From Myxococcus llanfairpwllgwyngyllgogerychwyrndrobwllllantysiliogogogochensis (GTDB taxonomy: Bacteria > Myxococcota > Myxococcia > Myxococcales > Myxococcaceae), in contig NZ_VIFM01000080.1 in the NCBI RefSeq assembly GCF_006636215.1, positions 1 through 41,135 of the forward strand: 41,135 nt of DNA, read 5' to 3'. A program made the position numbers and the translations under genes. Under the pieces are notes generated by a model that saw only the letters and a program-made list of their open reading frames with translations, was not told where the DNA came from and did not search any database. Below are positions 1-9,278 of this stretch, in pieces (position 1 is the stretch's first letter; each line of letters begins with the position of its first letter).

Positions 1-109
1 GGGGTGTTGGGGGGGAGTGGGTGTTAAGGACCACTCGCACACATTTTCGGGTTTGAGCTAGGGTGCTGCGCCCCGGAGTCGCCGGGTGCGGCAGGCCAAC
101 AAGGGCAAT

Positions 110-3100
110 ATGTCGAAGAAGCGCGTCCACGAAATCGCCAAGGAGCTCAAGGGCCACGGCATTGAGCTCGACAACAAGGAGGTCGTAAACGAGCTGTCCG
201 CGCTCGGTTACGACGTCAAGAGCCATTCGTCCTCCCTCGATGACGACCAGGCGACCGCCGCCGTCCAGAAGATCCTGGACAAGCGCAAGCCGAAGCAGGC
301 AGCGCCTCCCGTGACGGCGAAGGGGTTCGTGGTGCGCCGCAAGGTGGGCCCGCCCGCGGGCTCCGCCGAAGCGGGCATGGAGTCGCACTCCGCGGACTCC
401 CATGACCACTACGATTCCGGACCCGTTGAGTCCGCTCATCCCCCCGTCGAGGCCTACCAGCCTCCCGAGGAGGCGCCTCGCGCCGTGGAGCCCCCGCCCG
501 TCGCTGTCGAGACGGCTCCGGCTCCCTCCGTGGAGGAGTCTCCCGCCGTCACCGCCGCGCCCGCGGCTCCGACGGCTTCCCCGGTGACCGAGCAGCAGCC
601 CGCTCAGGCCGCCACGCCTCCAGCCGCAACGGAGGCTCCCAAGGCCCCGGTCGAGGCGCCTCGCGCCCCCGCCGTTCCCCCAGCTGCCGCCGCGCAGCCT
701 CGTTCCCCTTCTCAGGAGAGTACCCACTTGCCCCAACCCCCTCCGCGCTCGCCGGTTCCGCCGACTGTCCGGACGTCTTCTCCCCCGTCTTCGTCCGCGA
801 CCGTCGTGTCTCGGGGCCCCGCGCCGGGCTACGGGCAGCGGAGCGGTCCCTCGGGCGGTGGTCGTCCGGGTGGCCCGGGTGGTCCTGGTGGACGTCCCGG
901 TGGTCCGGGCGGTCCGGGTGGACGTCCCGGTGGTCCGGGCGGTCCGGGTGGACGTCCCGGTGGTCCGGGCGGTCCGGGTGGGCGTCCCGGTGGTCCGGGT
1001 GGTCGTCCGAGCTATCCGTCGTACCAGAGCCAGAGCACGCGTCCCGGCCAGGGGCCGGTGCGTCCCAGCTCCGCTCCTGGAGCGCAGGCCTCCGCGGGTG
1101 GCACCGCCGCGCCGCAGGGTCCCACCATCATGGTGGGCGGTGTGCCGCACGCCCAGGTGTCTCCGACGGGCGGTCAGGCGCGTCCCACGGCCACGCAGGC
1201 CGTCGTCATCTCGCGCCCGCTCATCCAGGTGCGTCGGGTCACCCCCACGGCCGGCCAGGCGAAGCAGTACCCCATGGCGCCGGGCCGCGCGGGCATCCCC
1301 GAGCGCCGTGAGTACAAGGTGGTTCCGGACCATCTGGGCCGGGGCCGCGAGCTGGTGGACGTCTCCAAGAACAAGGAGCGTGGTCAGCGCAAGCGCACCA
1401 GTGGCGATACGACCAGCGTGTCCAAGCAGGAACTGACGGACATGGTCTGGGGCCGCGTCACCATCCCCATCCGTGGCAAGAAGAAGAAGCCCACGAAGAA
1501 GGGCGCCAAGACGCAGATCACCCAGATGGCCGAGGAGAAGAAGGTCATCAAGCTGCAGGAGGGCATTTCGGTGTCCGACCTGGGCCAGCGCATGGGTATC
1601 CGCAGCGCGGAGCTCATCAAGAAGCTGATGGCGCAGGGGAAGATGGCCACGGCCAACCAGCTGGTGGACGCCGACACGGCGGAGACCATCGCCAGCGACT
1701 ACGGTTGGAAGATCGAGCGCGTGGGCTTCGAGGTGGAAGACTACCTGCCCGAGGTGGAGGCCCGTCCCGAGGACGAGCGTCCGCGTCCGCCGGTCGTCAC
1801 CATCATGGGCCACGTCGACCACGGAAAGACGAGCTTGCTGGACGCCATCCGCAGCGCCAACGTGGCGTCGGGCGAGGCGGGCGGCATCACCCAGCACATC
1901 GGCGCGTACAGCATCACCACCGCGCGGGGTGACGTCACCTTCCTGGATACGCCGGGTCACGAGGCCTTCACGTCCATGCGCGCCCGCGGCGCCAACGTGA
2001 CGGACATCGTGGTGCTGGTGGTGGCCGCCGACGACGGCGTGATGCCGCAGACGGTGGAGGCCATCAAGCACGCGAAGGCGGCGGAAGTCCCCATCGTCGT
2101 CGCCATCAACAAGATGGACGTGCCCGGCGCCAACCCGGACCGCGTGAAGAAGGACCTGGCCGCACACGAGCTCGTCCCGGAAGAGTGGGGCGGCGACACC
2201 ATCATGGTTCCCGTCTCGGCCAAGACGAAGCAGAACCTGGACCTGCTGCTGGAGAACCTGGCGCTGCAGGCCGAGGTCCTCGAGCTCACGTCCAACCCGA
2301 ACCGCCCGTCGGTCGGCGCCATCATCGAGGCCAAGCTGGACCGCGGCCGTGGCCCGGTCGCCACGGTGCTGGTGCAGGAAGGCACGCTCAAGCTGGGCGA
2401 CGCCGTCGTCACCGGCTCGCACTACGGCCGAGTCCGCGCGATGAACAACAGCCGCGGCGAGATGGTGAAGGAAGTCAAGCCGGGCTACTGCGCGGAGGTC
2501 ATCGGCCTGTCCGGTGTTCCCACCGCGGGCGACGCCATCAACGTGGTGGCGGACGAGAAGGCGGCCAAGCAGATCGCCGAGCACCGCAACATGAAGGAGC
2601 GGCAGACCGAGCTCGGCAAGGTCAGCCGTGAGTCCCTGGAGCAGTTGTTCGCCAAGACGAAGGCGGGCGGCGGTCCCAAGGAGCTGCGCGTCGTCATCAA
2701 GGCGGACGTGCAGGGCTCGGCCGAGGCCGTCAAGCAGGCCGTCCAGAAGCTCTCCACCCACAAGGTCAAGGTGGAGGTCGTCCACTCCGGAGTGGGCGCC
2801 ATCACCGAGGGCGACGTGATGAGGGCGGCCGCCTCCAAGGGCGTGGTGCTCGGCTTCAACGTCCACCCGGAGTCGGGTGCGGAGGCCGCGGCCAAGGCTC
2901 AGGAAGTCAACCTGCAGAGCTACACCATCATCTACGAGCTCATCGACGGGGTGCGCTTGGAGATGGAGGGCCTGCTGGAGCCCATCCGCACGGAGAAGAA
3001 GCTGGGCCGCGCGGAGGTCCGCAACACCTTCAACGTTCCTCGCCTGGGCACCATCGCCGGCGCGGCGGTGTTGGATGGTGTGATGAAGCGAGGCGCCATC

Positions 3101-3292
3101 GTTCGCCTCATCCGCGAGAACAAGCAGCTGTTCGCCGGGAAGATGGCGTCGCTGCGGCGCTTCAAGGACGACGTCAAGGAGGTCGCTCAGGGCTTCGAGT
3201 GCGGTATCGGCATCGAGAACTTCAACGACCTCAAGGCCGGCGACATCATCGAGGCCTACGAGATCGAAGAGACCCGGCAGAGCCTCACCTAG
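110..3292 (+). CDS. infB: translation initiation factor IF-2
   Basis: IF2 is the GTPase that brings initiator fMet-tRNA to the 30S subunit and promotes subunit joining. I place the start at ATG 110 ([13 protein letters not shown], the usual IF2_N opening) rather than the in-frame GTG at 86; this gives 1060 residues, long for the family. An N-terminal helical domain (about 1-60) is followed by a low-complexity Ala/Pro/Glu/Val region, a Gly-Arg-Pro repeat (about 250-300) and a second IF2_N-like domain (about 480-540). The GTPase motifs are intact: G1 GHVDHGKT at 567-574, G3 DTPGHEAF near 613, G4 NKMD near 667 and SAK near 703. Domains II, III and the fMet-tRNA-binding C-terminus follow to [10 protein letters not shown]. 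It is the first complete gene of the translation cluster; whatever lies upstream is cut off. From memory, M. xanthus IF2 is an unusually large version of similar size. Confidence 0.98.
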   Translation: MSKKRVHEIAKELKGHGIELDNKEVVNELSALGYDVKSHSSSLDDDQATAAVQKILDKRKPKQAAPPVTAKGFVVRRKVGPPAGSAEAGMESHSADSHDHYDSGPVESAHPPVEAYQPPEEAPRAVEPPPVAVETAPAPSVEESPAVTAAPAAPTASPVTEQQPAQAATPPAATEAPKAPVEAPRAPAVPPAAAAQPRSPSQESTHLPQPPPRSPVPPTVRTSSPPSSSATVVSRGPAPGYGQRSGPSGGGRPGGPGGPGGRPGGPGGPGGRPGGPGGPGGRPGGPGGPGGRPGGPGGRPSYPSYQSQSTRPGQGPVRPSSAPGAQASAGGTAAPQGPTIMVGGVPHAQVSPTGGQARPTATQAVVISRPLIQVRRVTPTAGQAKQYPMAPGRAGIPERREYKVVPDHLGRGRELVDVSKNKERGQRKRTSGDTTSVSKQELTDMVWGRVTIPIRGKKKKPTKKGAKTQITQMAEEKKVIKLQEGISVSDLGQRMGIRSAELIKKLMAQGKMATANQLVDADTAETIASDYGWKIERVGFEVEDYLPEVEARPEDERPRPPVVTIMGHVDHGKTSLLDAIRSANVASGEAGGITQHIGAYSITTARGDVTFLDTPGHEAFTSMRARGANVTDIVVLVVAADDGVMPQTVEAIKHAKAAEVPIVVAINKMDVPGANPDRVKKDLAAHELVPEEWGGDTIMVPVSAKTKQNLDLLLENLALQAEVLELTSNPNRPSVGAIIEAKLDRGRGPVATVLVQEGTLKLGDAVVTGSHYGRVRAMNNSRGEMVKEVKPGYCAEVIGLSGVPTAGDAINVVADEKAAKQIAEHRNMKERQTELGKVSRESLEQLFAKTKAGGGPKELRVVIKADVQGSAEAVKQAVQKLSTHKVKVEVVHSGVGAITEGDVMRAAASKGVVLGFNVHPESGAEAAAKAQEVNLQSYTIIYELIDGVRLEMEGLLEPIRTEKKLGRAEVRNTFNVPRLGTIAGAAVLDGVMKRGAIVRLIRENKQLFAGKMASLRRFKDDVKEVAQGFECGIGIENFNDLKAGDIIEAYEIEETRQSLT
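871..1008 (+). repeat. in-frame 30-bp tandem repeat in infB
   Basis: Four consecutive 30-bp units (871-900, 901-930, 931-960, 961-990) and a partial fifth encode a Gly-Arg-Pro-rich decapeptide unit ([10 protein letters not shown] register). Units 901-930 and 931-960 are identical and 961-990 differs by one base, which points to recent slippage or unequal exchange. Because the period is a multiple of three, copy-number change would keep the IF2 frame. Confidence 0.95.
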
Positions 3293-3315
3293 TCTTCCGC
3301 CGCGTGTCCTCTCGC

Positions 3316-3342
3316 CCCCGGGAAGGCCCCACCTTCCCGGGG
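3316..3342 (+). terminator. strong hairpin between infB and the DUF503 gene
   Basis: An 11-bp perfect GC-rich stem (3316-3326 with 3332-3342) closes a 5-nt loop, 24 bases after the infB stop. It is followed by AGGTTTCG, not a real U-tract, so complete termination is doubtful. It could be an attenuator, an mRNA 3'-end stabiliser or a processing site inside the operon. Confidence 0.4.
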
Positions 3343-3400
3343 AGGTTTCGCCCTGGGGGCCTCGCGCAGTCGCCAGGTCCCCCGGGGTCGGGGGATTGGC

Positions 3401-4009
3401 ATGTTCGTAGGTGTCGCACGTCTGACCCTCCAGATTCCGGACAGCGGCTCGCTGAAGTCCAAGCGACAGGTGTTGCGCCGGGTGACGGACCGGGTGAAGG
3501 CCCGCTTCAACGTGGCCGTGGCCGAGGTGGACGACCAGGACCTCTGGCAGAAGGCCTCGCTTGCCCTCTCGGTGGTGGGCAATGACCGCCGCCACGTGGA
3601 CGAGCAGTTGGAGAAGGTCATCCACTTCATCGAGGAGATGTACGTGGCCCCGCTGATGGCGCGGGAGACGGAAATCCTCGCCTTTGGAGATCAGCTCTTC
3701 GCCGCGGGCAGCACCGCGGATTCCAGGGCCCCGCGGTCCGCTCTGGACGACGAAGACGAAGCACCGCTGTCGCCGGAAGCGGCGGCGGCCCAGTCGGAGG
3801 CGGCGATCGCTCGCTTCCTGCGGGGCGAGCGGGCCTCCCTGGCGGAGGCCGAGGGGTTGGGTGAGTGGGAGCGCCGTCATGACGGCGACAACGACGGCGA
3901 CCCCGGTACGGGTCGCCCGTCACCGTCGGGCGGTGGACGGATGACGCTGGACGAGGCGCGGGTTCGAGCCCGCTCCCTGCGCAACCCGCGAGACTGGGAG
4001 AAGAAATGA
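3401..4009 (+). CDS. DUF503 (YlxP-like) protein with long C-terminal extension
   Basis: The first ~95 residues match the DUF503/YlxP family: start [19 protein letters not shown], then [23 protein letters not shown] and a [19 protein letters not shown] stretch. Family members are usually about 95 residues and commonly lie between infB and rbfA, as here; the function is not firmly known. This copy has 202 residues because of a ~105-residue acidic, Ala/Asp/Gly-rich tail that ends in a basic segment ([21 protein letters not shown]). The ATG at 3401 follows a GGGGGA Shine-Dalgarno-like run. The stop overlaps the rbfA start by ATGA (4006-4009), so the two are probably translationally coupled. Confidence 0.9.
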   Translation: MFVGVARLTLQIPDSGSLKSKRQVLRRVTDRVKARFNVAVAEVDDQDLWQKASLALSVVGNDRRHVDEQLEKVIHFIEEMYVAPLMARETEILAFGDQLFAAGSTADSRAPRSALDDEDEAPLSPEAAAAQSEAAIARFLRGERASLAEAEGLGEWERRHDGDNDGDPGTGRPSPSGGGRMTLDEARVRARSLRNPRDWEKK

Positions 4010-4365
4010 CGACGCATTCCCGACCCGAGCGAGTGGGGCAGGAAATCCAGGTGGCCATCGGCGACCTGCTGACCCGGGGCGAGCTGAGAGATCCGCGCAT
4101 CGGCTACATCACGATTACCGGGGTGAAGGTCTCCCCGGACCTGCGTGTGGCCCGTGTCTTCTATTCGATGATTGGCACGGCCGAGGAGCGCTCGGACACG
4201 CAGAAGGGGCTGGAGGCGGCCAAGGGCTTCGTGCGCCGCCACGTCACGTCGGCCGTCAACCTGCGCGTGTCGCCGGAGATCTTCTTCTCGTTCGACGAAT
4301 CCGTGGGCGAGGGGGACAAGATCGACCGTCTGCTTCGCGAGGTCCGGAGCAAGGAAGGCTGGTAG
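4006..4365 (+). CDS. rbfA: 30S ribosome-binding factor A
   Basis: RbfA assists late maturation of the 30S subunit, including the 5' end of 16S rRNA. The 119-residue product is of normal length and shows the single KH-like fold pattern: [46 protein letters not shown], then the middle helix and a C-terminal [30 protein letters not shown]. The start overlaps the preceding stop by four bases (ATGA) and truB follows 32 bp downstream. The IF2-DUF503-RbfA-TruB order is widely conserved in bacteria, which supports the call. Confidence 0.97.
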   Translation: MTTHSRPERVGQEIQVAIGDLLTRGELRDPRIGYITITGVKVSPDLRVARVFYSMIGTAEERSDTQKGLEAAKGFVRRHVTSAVNLRVSPEIFFSFDESVGEGDKIDRLLREVRSKEGW

Positions 4366-4397
4366 TTCCAGCCCCGGGCCCACAATATTGGCGCGAC

Positions 4398-5273
4398 ATG
4401 GACGGCGTCCTCGTCATCGATAAGCCCTCTGGCCCCACGTCCTTCGACGTGGTGCGACAGGTGCGCTCGCTGTTGAAGATCAAGAAGGTGGGCCACACGG
4501 GGACGTTGGACCCCATGGCCACCGGAGTGTTGCCCCTGTGTCTGGGAGAGGCCACCAAGGTGGCTGGCTTCATCACCGAGGGCGACAAGGCCTACGACGC
4601 CACGGTGCGCCTGGGAGCGGAGACGGACACCCAGGACGCGCAGGGGCAGGTGACGGCGCGCGCGCCGGTGCCCGTGTTGACGCCCGCACTCCTGGAGGCC
4701 GCGCTGTCGCGCTTCCGGGGGAGCTTCGACCAGATCCCGCCCATGTATTCGGCGGTGAAGGTGGCCGGCAAGCGCCTGTACGAGCTGGCCCGCGCGGGTG
4801 AGGAAGTGGAGCGCGCCGCCCGCCACGTGACGGTGTACGAACTGGTGCTGCGGGACTTCTCCGCGGACCGGCTCCATCTGTCCGTGCGCTGCTCCAAGGG
4901 CTTCTTCGTGCGCACCCTGGCCTTCGACCTGGGACGAGTGCTGGGCTGCGGGGCACACCTGGAAGCGCTGCGGCGCACGGCCAGCGGGCCGTTCCCCCTG
5001 GCACGCTCGCTGCCGCTGGCGGATGTGCCTGCCCTGCTGAAGGACGGGACGCTGGCCTCACGGCTGGTGCCCATCGCCGAGGCCCTGGTCGACCTGCCCG
5101 AGGTGCGGGTAGGGGCCGAAGACGCCAAGCGCGTGTCGCACGGCGTGCCGGTGGAGGTTTCTCCCTCCTCGCTGCGCCCAGGGAGGCTGCGCGTGACGGG
5201 CCCCGACGGCGCGCTGCTGGCGGTGGCGGAGGGCGTGGGCGGACGGCTGCGGTACCTGCGAGTGCTCGTCTAG
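4398..5273 (+). CDS. truB: tRNA pseudouridine(55) synthase
   Basis: TruB converts U55 to pseudouridine in the T-loop of tRNAs. The 291-residue product opens with DGVLVIDKPSGPTSFDVV and carries the catalytic motif GHTGTLDPMATGVLPLCLGEATK (residues about 32-54), with the nucleophilic Asp in TLDP. The further family motifs QIPPMYSAVKVAGKRLYELARAG and the RCSKGFFVRTLAFDLG segment are present, and a PUA-like C-terminal region follows from about residue 230. No good Shine-Dalgarno is visible upstream of ATG 4398. It is the last gene before the separate rpsO promoter. Confidence 0.97.
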   Translation: MDGVLVIDKPSGPTSFDVVRQVRSLLKIKKVGHTGTLDPMATGVLPLCLGEATKVAGFITEGDKAYDATVRLGAETDTQDAQGQVTARAPVPVLTPALLEAALSRFRGSFDQIPPMYSAVKVAGKRLYELARAGEEVERAARHVTVYELVLRDFSADRLHLSVRCSKGFFVRTLAFDLGRVLGCGAHLEALRRTASGPFPLARSLPLADVPALLKDGTLASRLVPIAEALVDLPEVRVGAEDAKRVSHGVPVEVSPSSLRPGRLRVTGPDGALLAVAEGVGGRLRYLRVLV

Positions 5274-5345
5274 GCCCGGCTGCCCCCCGGCTGTGCGTCT
5301 TCACACGCTCCACCCCCCGTGAGGCGCACGGGCAGGCGGCCAAGG

Positions 5346-5374
5346 TTGACCCTGGGTAGGGTGAAGCTTATAAG
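5346..5374 (+). promoter_or_regulatory. sigma-70 type promoter for rpsO
   Basis: TTGACC (5346-5351) and TATAAG (5369-5374) are separated by exactly 17 bp, which is very close to consensus and stands out in this GC-rich sequence. The predicted transcription start near 5381 leaves a leader of about 100 nt before the rpsO ATG. In other bacteria S15 represses its own mRNA through such a leader; that is inference here. Confidence 0.75.
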
Positions 5375-5482
5375 CCCCCCGCTCGTTAGAAGTGGAGCAT
5401 GAGACCCGGTCTGTACCCCTCCGCGGACCTGGGCGACTCAAGTGGAATCACTCCGGAGCGGGGTACGAAAGACGAGAATCAC

Positions 5483-5752
5483 ATGTCGCTGCATCAGGAG
5501 CGCAAGTCGGAGCTGGTGACGAAGTTCAGGACCCACGAGACGGACACCGGGTCCCCTGAAGTGCAGGTGGCGCTGCTGTCCGAGCGCATCAACCAGCTCA
5601 CCGAGCACTTCAAGACGCACAAGAAGGACCACCACTCCCGCCGCGGTCTGCTGAAGCTGGTCGGTCAGCGTCGCCGGCTTCTGGACTACCTGAAGTCGAA
5701 GGACGTCACCCGCTACAAGAAGCTCATCGAGAGCCTCGGCATCCGCAAGTAG
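5483..5752 (+). CDS. rpsO: 30S ribosomal protein S15
   Basis: S15 binds 16S rRNA early in 30S assembly and contributes to bridge B4 with the 50S subunit. The start is ATG 5483 ([19 protein letters not shown]), giving the normal 89 residues; an in-frame ATG at 5399 would add 28 unconserved residues and is rejected. The conserved S15 signature is clear: [49 protein letters not shown], and the C-terminal [13 protein letters not shown]. It has its own promoter 132 bp upstream and a hairpin terminator just downstream. The rpsO-pnp gene order is common. Confidence 0.98.
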   Translation: MSLHQERKSELVTKFRTHETDTGSPEVQVALLSERINQLTEHFKTHKKDHHSRRGLLKLVGQRRRLLDYLKSKDVTRYKKLIESLGIRK

Positions 5753-5769
5753 GCATCTCGGCAGGACCC

Positions 5770-5794
5770 GGGGCGCTGGTTCAACCAGCGCCCC
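5770..5794 (+). terminator. hairpin terminator after rpsO
   Basis: GGGGCGCTGG and CCAGCGCCCC form a perfect 10-bp stem around a 5-nt TTCAA loop, 17 bases after the rpsO stop. The following GCGCGTTTCAG is only weakly T-rich, so partial read-through into pnp is likely, as in other bacteria where the two genes share transcripts. Confidence 0.65.
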
Positions 5795-6128
5795 GCGCGT
5801 TTCAGACGTTGAAGTGGCAGCAGAGAAGCAGTTGAGAAGCGGTGGGTGGTGGCGGGCGAGGGAGTGGTGCCGACGGAGGTTTTGGTTTCCGTTCGGACCG
5901 GCTGACACGGTTGTCGGCCGGTGCGATCAGGGATCAAAAGTTCCGAGACATCCCTCCGGCGCTCCGCAAGCGCCCTTCCGCAGTACAGGCTGGCGGTTGC
6001 CTGTCATGTGCCTGTTTCGGGCCTTGGCGACCGCTCATACACCCCGAGGGCCCTCCCGGGGTGCCAGGTCCCTTGCGGGCCAGGTGCGTGCGGTGGGGTC
6101 CTCGCCCGAAGAATACCGAGGCAAGGAC
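5795..6128 (+). promoter_or_regulatory. pnp leader region with two RNA hairpins
   Basis: This stretch of more than 300 bp has no convincing gene; an open frame entering pnp from 5814 lacks family similarity and a plausible start. It holds an 11-bp hairpin with CGGT tetraloop at 5897-5922 (ACCGGC-T-GACA paired with TGTC-G-GCCGGT, including one T-G wobble) and a second GC-rich inverted repeat at 6040-6063 with a 2-nt bulge. A weak -35/-10 pair (TTGTCG 5911, TCAAAA 5934, 17 bp apart) overlaps the first hairpin. In E. coli the pnp leader hairpin is cut by RNase III and is the target of PNPase autocontrol; a similar role here is inferred. Confidence 0.5.
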
Positions 6129-8300
6129 ATGCTGAAGAAGAGCGTCAAGATTGGCGAGAGCGAGCTGAGCATCGAAGTGGGTCGTCTGGCCAAGCAGGCG
6201 GATGGCTCCGTGGTGGTGCGCTATGGCGACACCATGCTGCTCGTGACGGCGGTGAGCGCGCGGGAGAAGAAGGACATCGACTTCCTTCCGCTGACGGTGG
6301 AGTACCAGGAGAAGCTGTACTCGGCGGGCCGCATCCCCGGCAGCTACTTCAAGCGCGAGGGCCGGCTGACGGAGAAGGAGACGCTGGCCTCCCGCGTGGT
6401 GGACCGCTCCCTGCGTCCGCTGTTCCCGGAAGGCTACGCGTACGAGACGCAGGTCATCGCCAGCGTCATCTCCGCGGACCCGGAGAACGAGGGCGACGTG
6501 CACGGCATCACCGGCGCCTCCGCGGCGCTGTGGGTGTCGGACATCCCGTTCGACGGTCCCCTCGCCGGCATCCGCGTGGGCCGCGTGGGCGGTCAGCTGG
6601 TGGCCAACCCCACCGCGAAGCAGCGTGAGCAGAGCGACCTGGACCTGGTCATGGCGGTCAGCCGCAAGGCCATCGTCATGGTGGAAGGCGGCGCGGAAGA
6701 GGTGACCGAGGCGGACATGGTCGCCGCGCTGGACTTCGGCTTCAAGACGGCCCAGCCCGCGCTGGACCTGCAGGACGAGCTGCGCCGCGAGCTGAACAAG
6801 ACGGTTCGCTCGTTCGACAAGCCGGCCACCGTGGACGAGGGCCTGCGCTCCAAGGTTCGCGAGCTGGCGATGAACGGCATCAAGGCCGGCTACGCCATCA
6901 AGGAGAAGGGCGCCCGCTACGAGTCGCTCTCCAAGACGAAGAAGGAGACCATCGCGAAGCTCAAGGAGCAGCTCGCCGAGGCCTACTCCCCGCTGGTGGA
7001 GAAGCACGCCAAGCAGGTGGTGGAAGACCTCAAGTACGAGCACATGCGCGAGATGACGGTCAACGGTGGCCGCATCGGCGACCGCGGTCACGACGTGGTC
7101 CGCACGATTACGAACGAAGTGGGCGTGCTGCCGCGCACCCACGGCAGCGCGGTCTTCACCCGTGGCGAGACGCAGGCGCTCGTGGTGGCCACGCTGGGCA
7201 CCAGCGATGACGAGCAGCGGCTGGAGATGCTGGGTGGCATGTCCTTCAAGCGCTTCATGCTGCACTACAACTTCCCTCCGTTCAGCGTGAATGAGACGAA
7301 GCCGCTGCGCGGCCCGGGCCGTCGTGAAATCGGCCACGGCGCGCTGGCGGAGCGCGCGCTGCGCAACATGGTGCCCAAGAGCGAGTCCTTCCCGTACACG
7401 GTTCGCCTCGTGTCGGACATCCTCGAGTCCAACGGCTCCTCGTCCATGGCCTCCGTGTGCGGTGGCACGCTGGCGCTGATGGACGCGGGTGTCCCCATCA
7501 CCTCGCCGGTGGCCGGCATCGCCATGGGTCTGGTGAAGGAGGGCGACAAGATCGCCATCCTGTCGGACATCCTCGGTGACGAGGACCACCTGGGCGACAT
7601 GGACTTCAAGGTGTGCGGCACCAGCAAGGGCATCACGTCCATCCAGATGGACATCAAGATCACCGGCCTCACCACGGAGATCATGAGCCGCGCGCTGGAG
7701 CAGGCGCGTCAGGGCCGCATCCACATCCTGGGCGAGATGCTCAAGACGCTGGCGCAGCCCCGCAAGGAAATCAGCCAGTACGCGCCCCGCATCACCACCA
7801 TCCAGATTCGTCCCGAGTTCATCAAGAACGTCATCGGGCCGGGCGGCAAGGTCATCAAGGACATCATCGCTCGCACGGGCGCGGCGATTAACATCGAGGA
7901 CTCTGGCCGGGTGGACATCGCCAGCGCGAACGGCGAGGCCGTGAAGGCCGCCATCGCGATGATTCAGGCGCTGACCCGCGAGGCGGAAATCGGGAAGATC
8001 TACACGGGCACCGTGCGGAAGATCGCCGAGTTCGGCGCCTTCGTGGAGCTGTTCCCGGGCACCGACGGCCTCATCCACATCTCCGAGCTGTCCGACAAGC
8101 GCGTCAAGAGCGTCTCCGACGTGCTGAGGGAGGGCGACGAGGTGCTGGTGAAGGTCGTCAGCATCGACAAGACGGGCAAGATTCGCCTGTCGCGCAAGGA
8201 GGCGATGGCGGAGCGCGCGGCGACCCAGCAGCAGGGCGCCGCTGACGCTGTCGCCGCGCAGCCGGCCCCCGAGGCCACCCAGCCCGACGCGAAGGCCTGA
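6129..8300 (+). CDS. pnp: polyribonucleotide nucleotidyltransferase (PNPase)
   Basis: PNPase degrades RNA 3' to 5' by phosphorolysis and can add 3' tails. The start is ATG 6129 ([21 protein letters not shown]), preceded by a GAGG-containing site; the product has 723 residues, normal for the family. The order is first RNase PH domain (about 1-215), alpha-helical linker (220-310), second RNase PH domain (315-545, with FNFPP-like [32 protein letters not shown] and [20 protein letters not shown] carrying the catalytic Asp pair), KH domain (about 555-615, [11 protein letters not shown]), and S1 domain (620-690, [28 protein letters not shown]). A short Ala/Gln tail ends the protein. A hairpin-bearing leader precedes it and a strong terminator follows. 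Confidence 0.98.
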   Translation: MLKKSVKIGESELSIEVGRLAKQADGSVVVRYGDTMLLVTAVSAREKKDIDFLPLTVEYQEKLYSAGRIPGSYFKREGRLTEKETLASRVVDRSLRPLFPEGYAYETQVIASVISADPENEGDVHGITGASAALWVSDIPFDGPLAGIRVGRVGGQLVANPTAKQREQSDLDLVMAVSRKAIVMVEGGAEEVTEADMVAALDFGFKTAQPALDLQDELRRELNKTVRSFDKPATVDEGLRSKVRELAMNGIKAGYAIKEKGARYESLSKTKKETIAKLKEQLAEAYSPLVEKHAKQVVEDLKYEHMREMTVNGGRIGDRGHDVVRTITNEVGVLPRTHGSAVFTRGETQALVVATLGTSDDEQRLEMLGGMSFKRFMLHYNFPPFSVNETKPLRGPGRREIGHGALAERALRNMVPKSESFPYTVRLVSDILESNGSSSMASVCGGTLALMDAGVPITSPVAGIAMGLVKEGDKIAILSDILGDEDHLGDMDFKVCGTSKGITSIQMDIKITGLTTEIMSRALEQARQGRIHILGEMLKTLAQPRKEISQYAPRITTIQIRPEFIKNVIGPGGKVIKDIIARTGAAINIEDSGRVDIASANGEAVKAAIAMIQALTREAEIGKIYTGTVRKIAEFGAFVELFPGTDGLIHISELSDKRVKSVSDVLREGDEVLVKVVSIDKTGKIRLSRKEAMAERAATQQQGAADAVAAQPAPEATQPDAKA

Positions 8301-8346
8301 TTGACGCCTCGCTCCCGGGCCTCCTCACGAGGTCCGGAGTAGCTCC

Positions 8347-8390
8347 AACGCCCCCTTCCGCCACCGCGCGGCGGGGGGCGTTTTCGTTTT
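8347..8390 (+). terminator. intrinsic terminator of pnp
   Basis: AACGCCCCC (8347-8355) pairs with GGGGGCGTT (8374-8382) and is followed directly by a T-rich run, TTTTCGTTTT (8381-8390). This is the clearest Rho-independent terminator of the window and lies 47 bases after the pnp stop. Confidence 0.9.
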
Positions 8391-8424
8391 GGCGGGCGCT
8401 GGCTTAGACCTGGAGCTGGGGGCC

Positions 8425-9270
8425 GTGCGTTGGAGGTGCGAGCCCCGCCTTCTGGAGGCCCCGTTGCCGCCCCGCCCGCCGCCCGCCGGACCCTCGACTT
8501 CCACTGGCTTCGTCACCGACGTCTCGCGCCTGCTGGGCGCCTTCCGGTGGGCCTTCATGCCCCTGGGGCTGCTGGCCCTGGTGGCGGTGGGCGTGCACGC
8601 GGCGGCGGACACGCTGGATGACAGGCTGGTGGCGGTGGTGGACCGCGTGGACGCGGCCTTCGATGGACTGGTGGGCCGCTACGACGTGACGGCCCCCATG
8701 GTGGAGTGGGTGTCGCTGGAGCTGCGCACGCGCATCGCTCGCATCCTGGCCCTGACGTGGGAGCTGGCCGCGGACCTGGTGCTGGCGCTGCCCGCCCTGG
8801 GCTACCGCGAGGCGACGGCGGCCGCCGTGAAGCCCGCGGAGTCGTGGCGAGCGGCCCTGGAGGGGCAGGAAGCAAAGCCCTCGTGGCGCGCGCTGTGGCA
8901 GCGCTGTCTGCGCCAGCCCACGCCCATGCGCTGGCTGCGCCCCCTGGCCACCGCGGCGGTGGTGGTGGCGGGCGCGTGCACGGTGGCGAAGCTGATGCAG
9001 GGCACGGTGTACCTGTCCTGGCGCGAGCTGATGGGGGACCAGGTCGCTGACTGGGGCGCGAGGGGCCTGGCGGTGGGGGCGCTGGTGGGCGTGCTGGCCA
9101 CGCTCGGGTGGCGCGCGGTGCTGCGCAACCTTCAACACGCGGACGCGGCCTGCGCACAGGAGCGCGGCCGACGGGCCTTCACCCGAGGCCTCCTGGGTTG
9201 CGCGGTGGTGGTGCCGCTGGCACTGGCCGCCGTGCTGGACGCCACTCCACTCGTTTCCTTCCTGCGCTGA
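8425..9270 (+). CDS. hypothetical multi-pass membrane protein
   Basis: I do not recognise a family. The frame is open from a TTG at 8389, but that codon lies in the pnp terminator. GTG 8425, with GGAG 9 bases upstream, is the better start and gives 281 residues. Hydrophobic segments are visible near residues 45-65 ([19 protein letters not shown]), 185-205 ([19 protein letters not shown]), 220-240 ([19 protein letters not shown]) and 258-275 ([19 protein letters not shown]), with a charged amphipathic stretch between the first two. It ends 8 bp before the M23 peptidase gene, so the pair is probably co-transcribed and may act together at the envelope; that is inference from position only. Confidence 0.75.
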   Translation: MRWRCEPRLLEAPLPPRPPPAGPSTSTGFVTDVSRLLGAFRWAFMPLGLLALVAVGVHAAADTLDDRLVAVVDRVDAAFDGLVGRYDVTAPMVEWVSLELRTRIARILALTWELAADLVLALPALGYREATAAAVKPAESWRAALEGQEAKPSWRALWQRCLRQPTPMRWLRPLATAAVVVAGACTVAKLMQGTVYLSWRELMGDQVADWGARGLAVGALVGVLATLGWRAVLRNLQHADAACAQERGRRAFTRGLLGCAVVVPLALAAVLDATPLVSFLR

Positions 9271-9278
9271 GGACCGCC

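Noticed and set aside
871-1008. CRISPR-like repeat in infB
   Set aside because: Repeats are contiguous without spacers, in frame, and encode a Gly-rich protein region.
5399-5482. N-terminal extension of S15 from ATG 5399
   Set aside because: The added 28 residues are not conserved in S15 and lie in the leader after the promoter; ATG 5483 gives the normal length.
5934-8078. 714-codon open frame on the - strand across pnp
   Set aside because: Exact antisense of PNPase; His/Arg/Leu/Val-rich shadow composition typical of high-GC third-position bias, with no family pattern.
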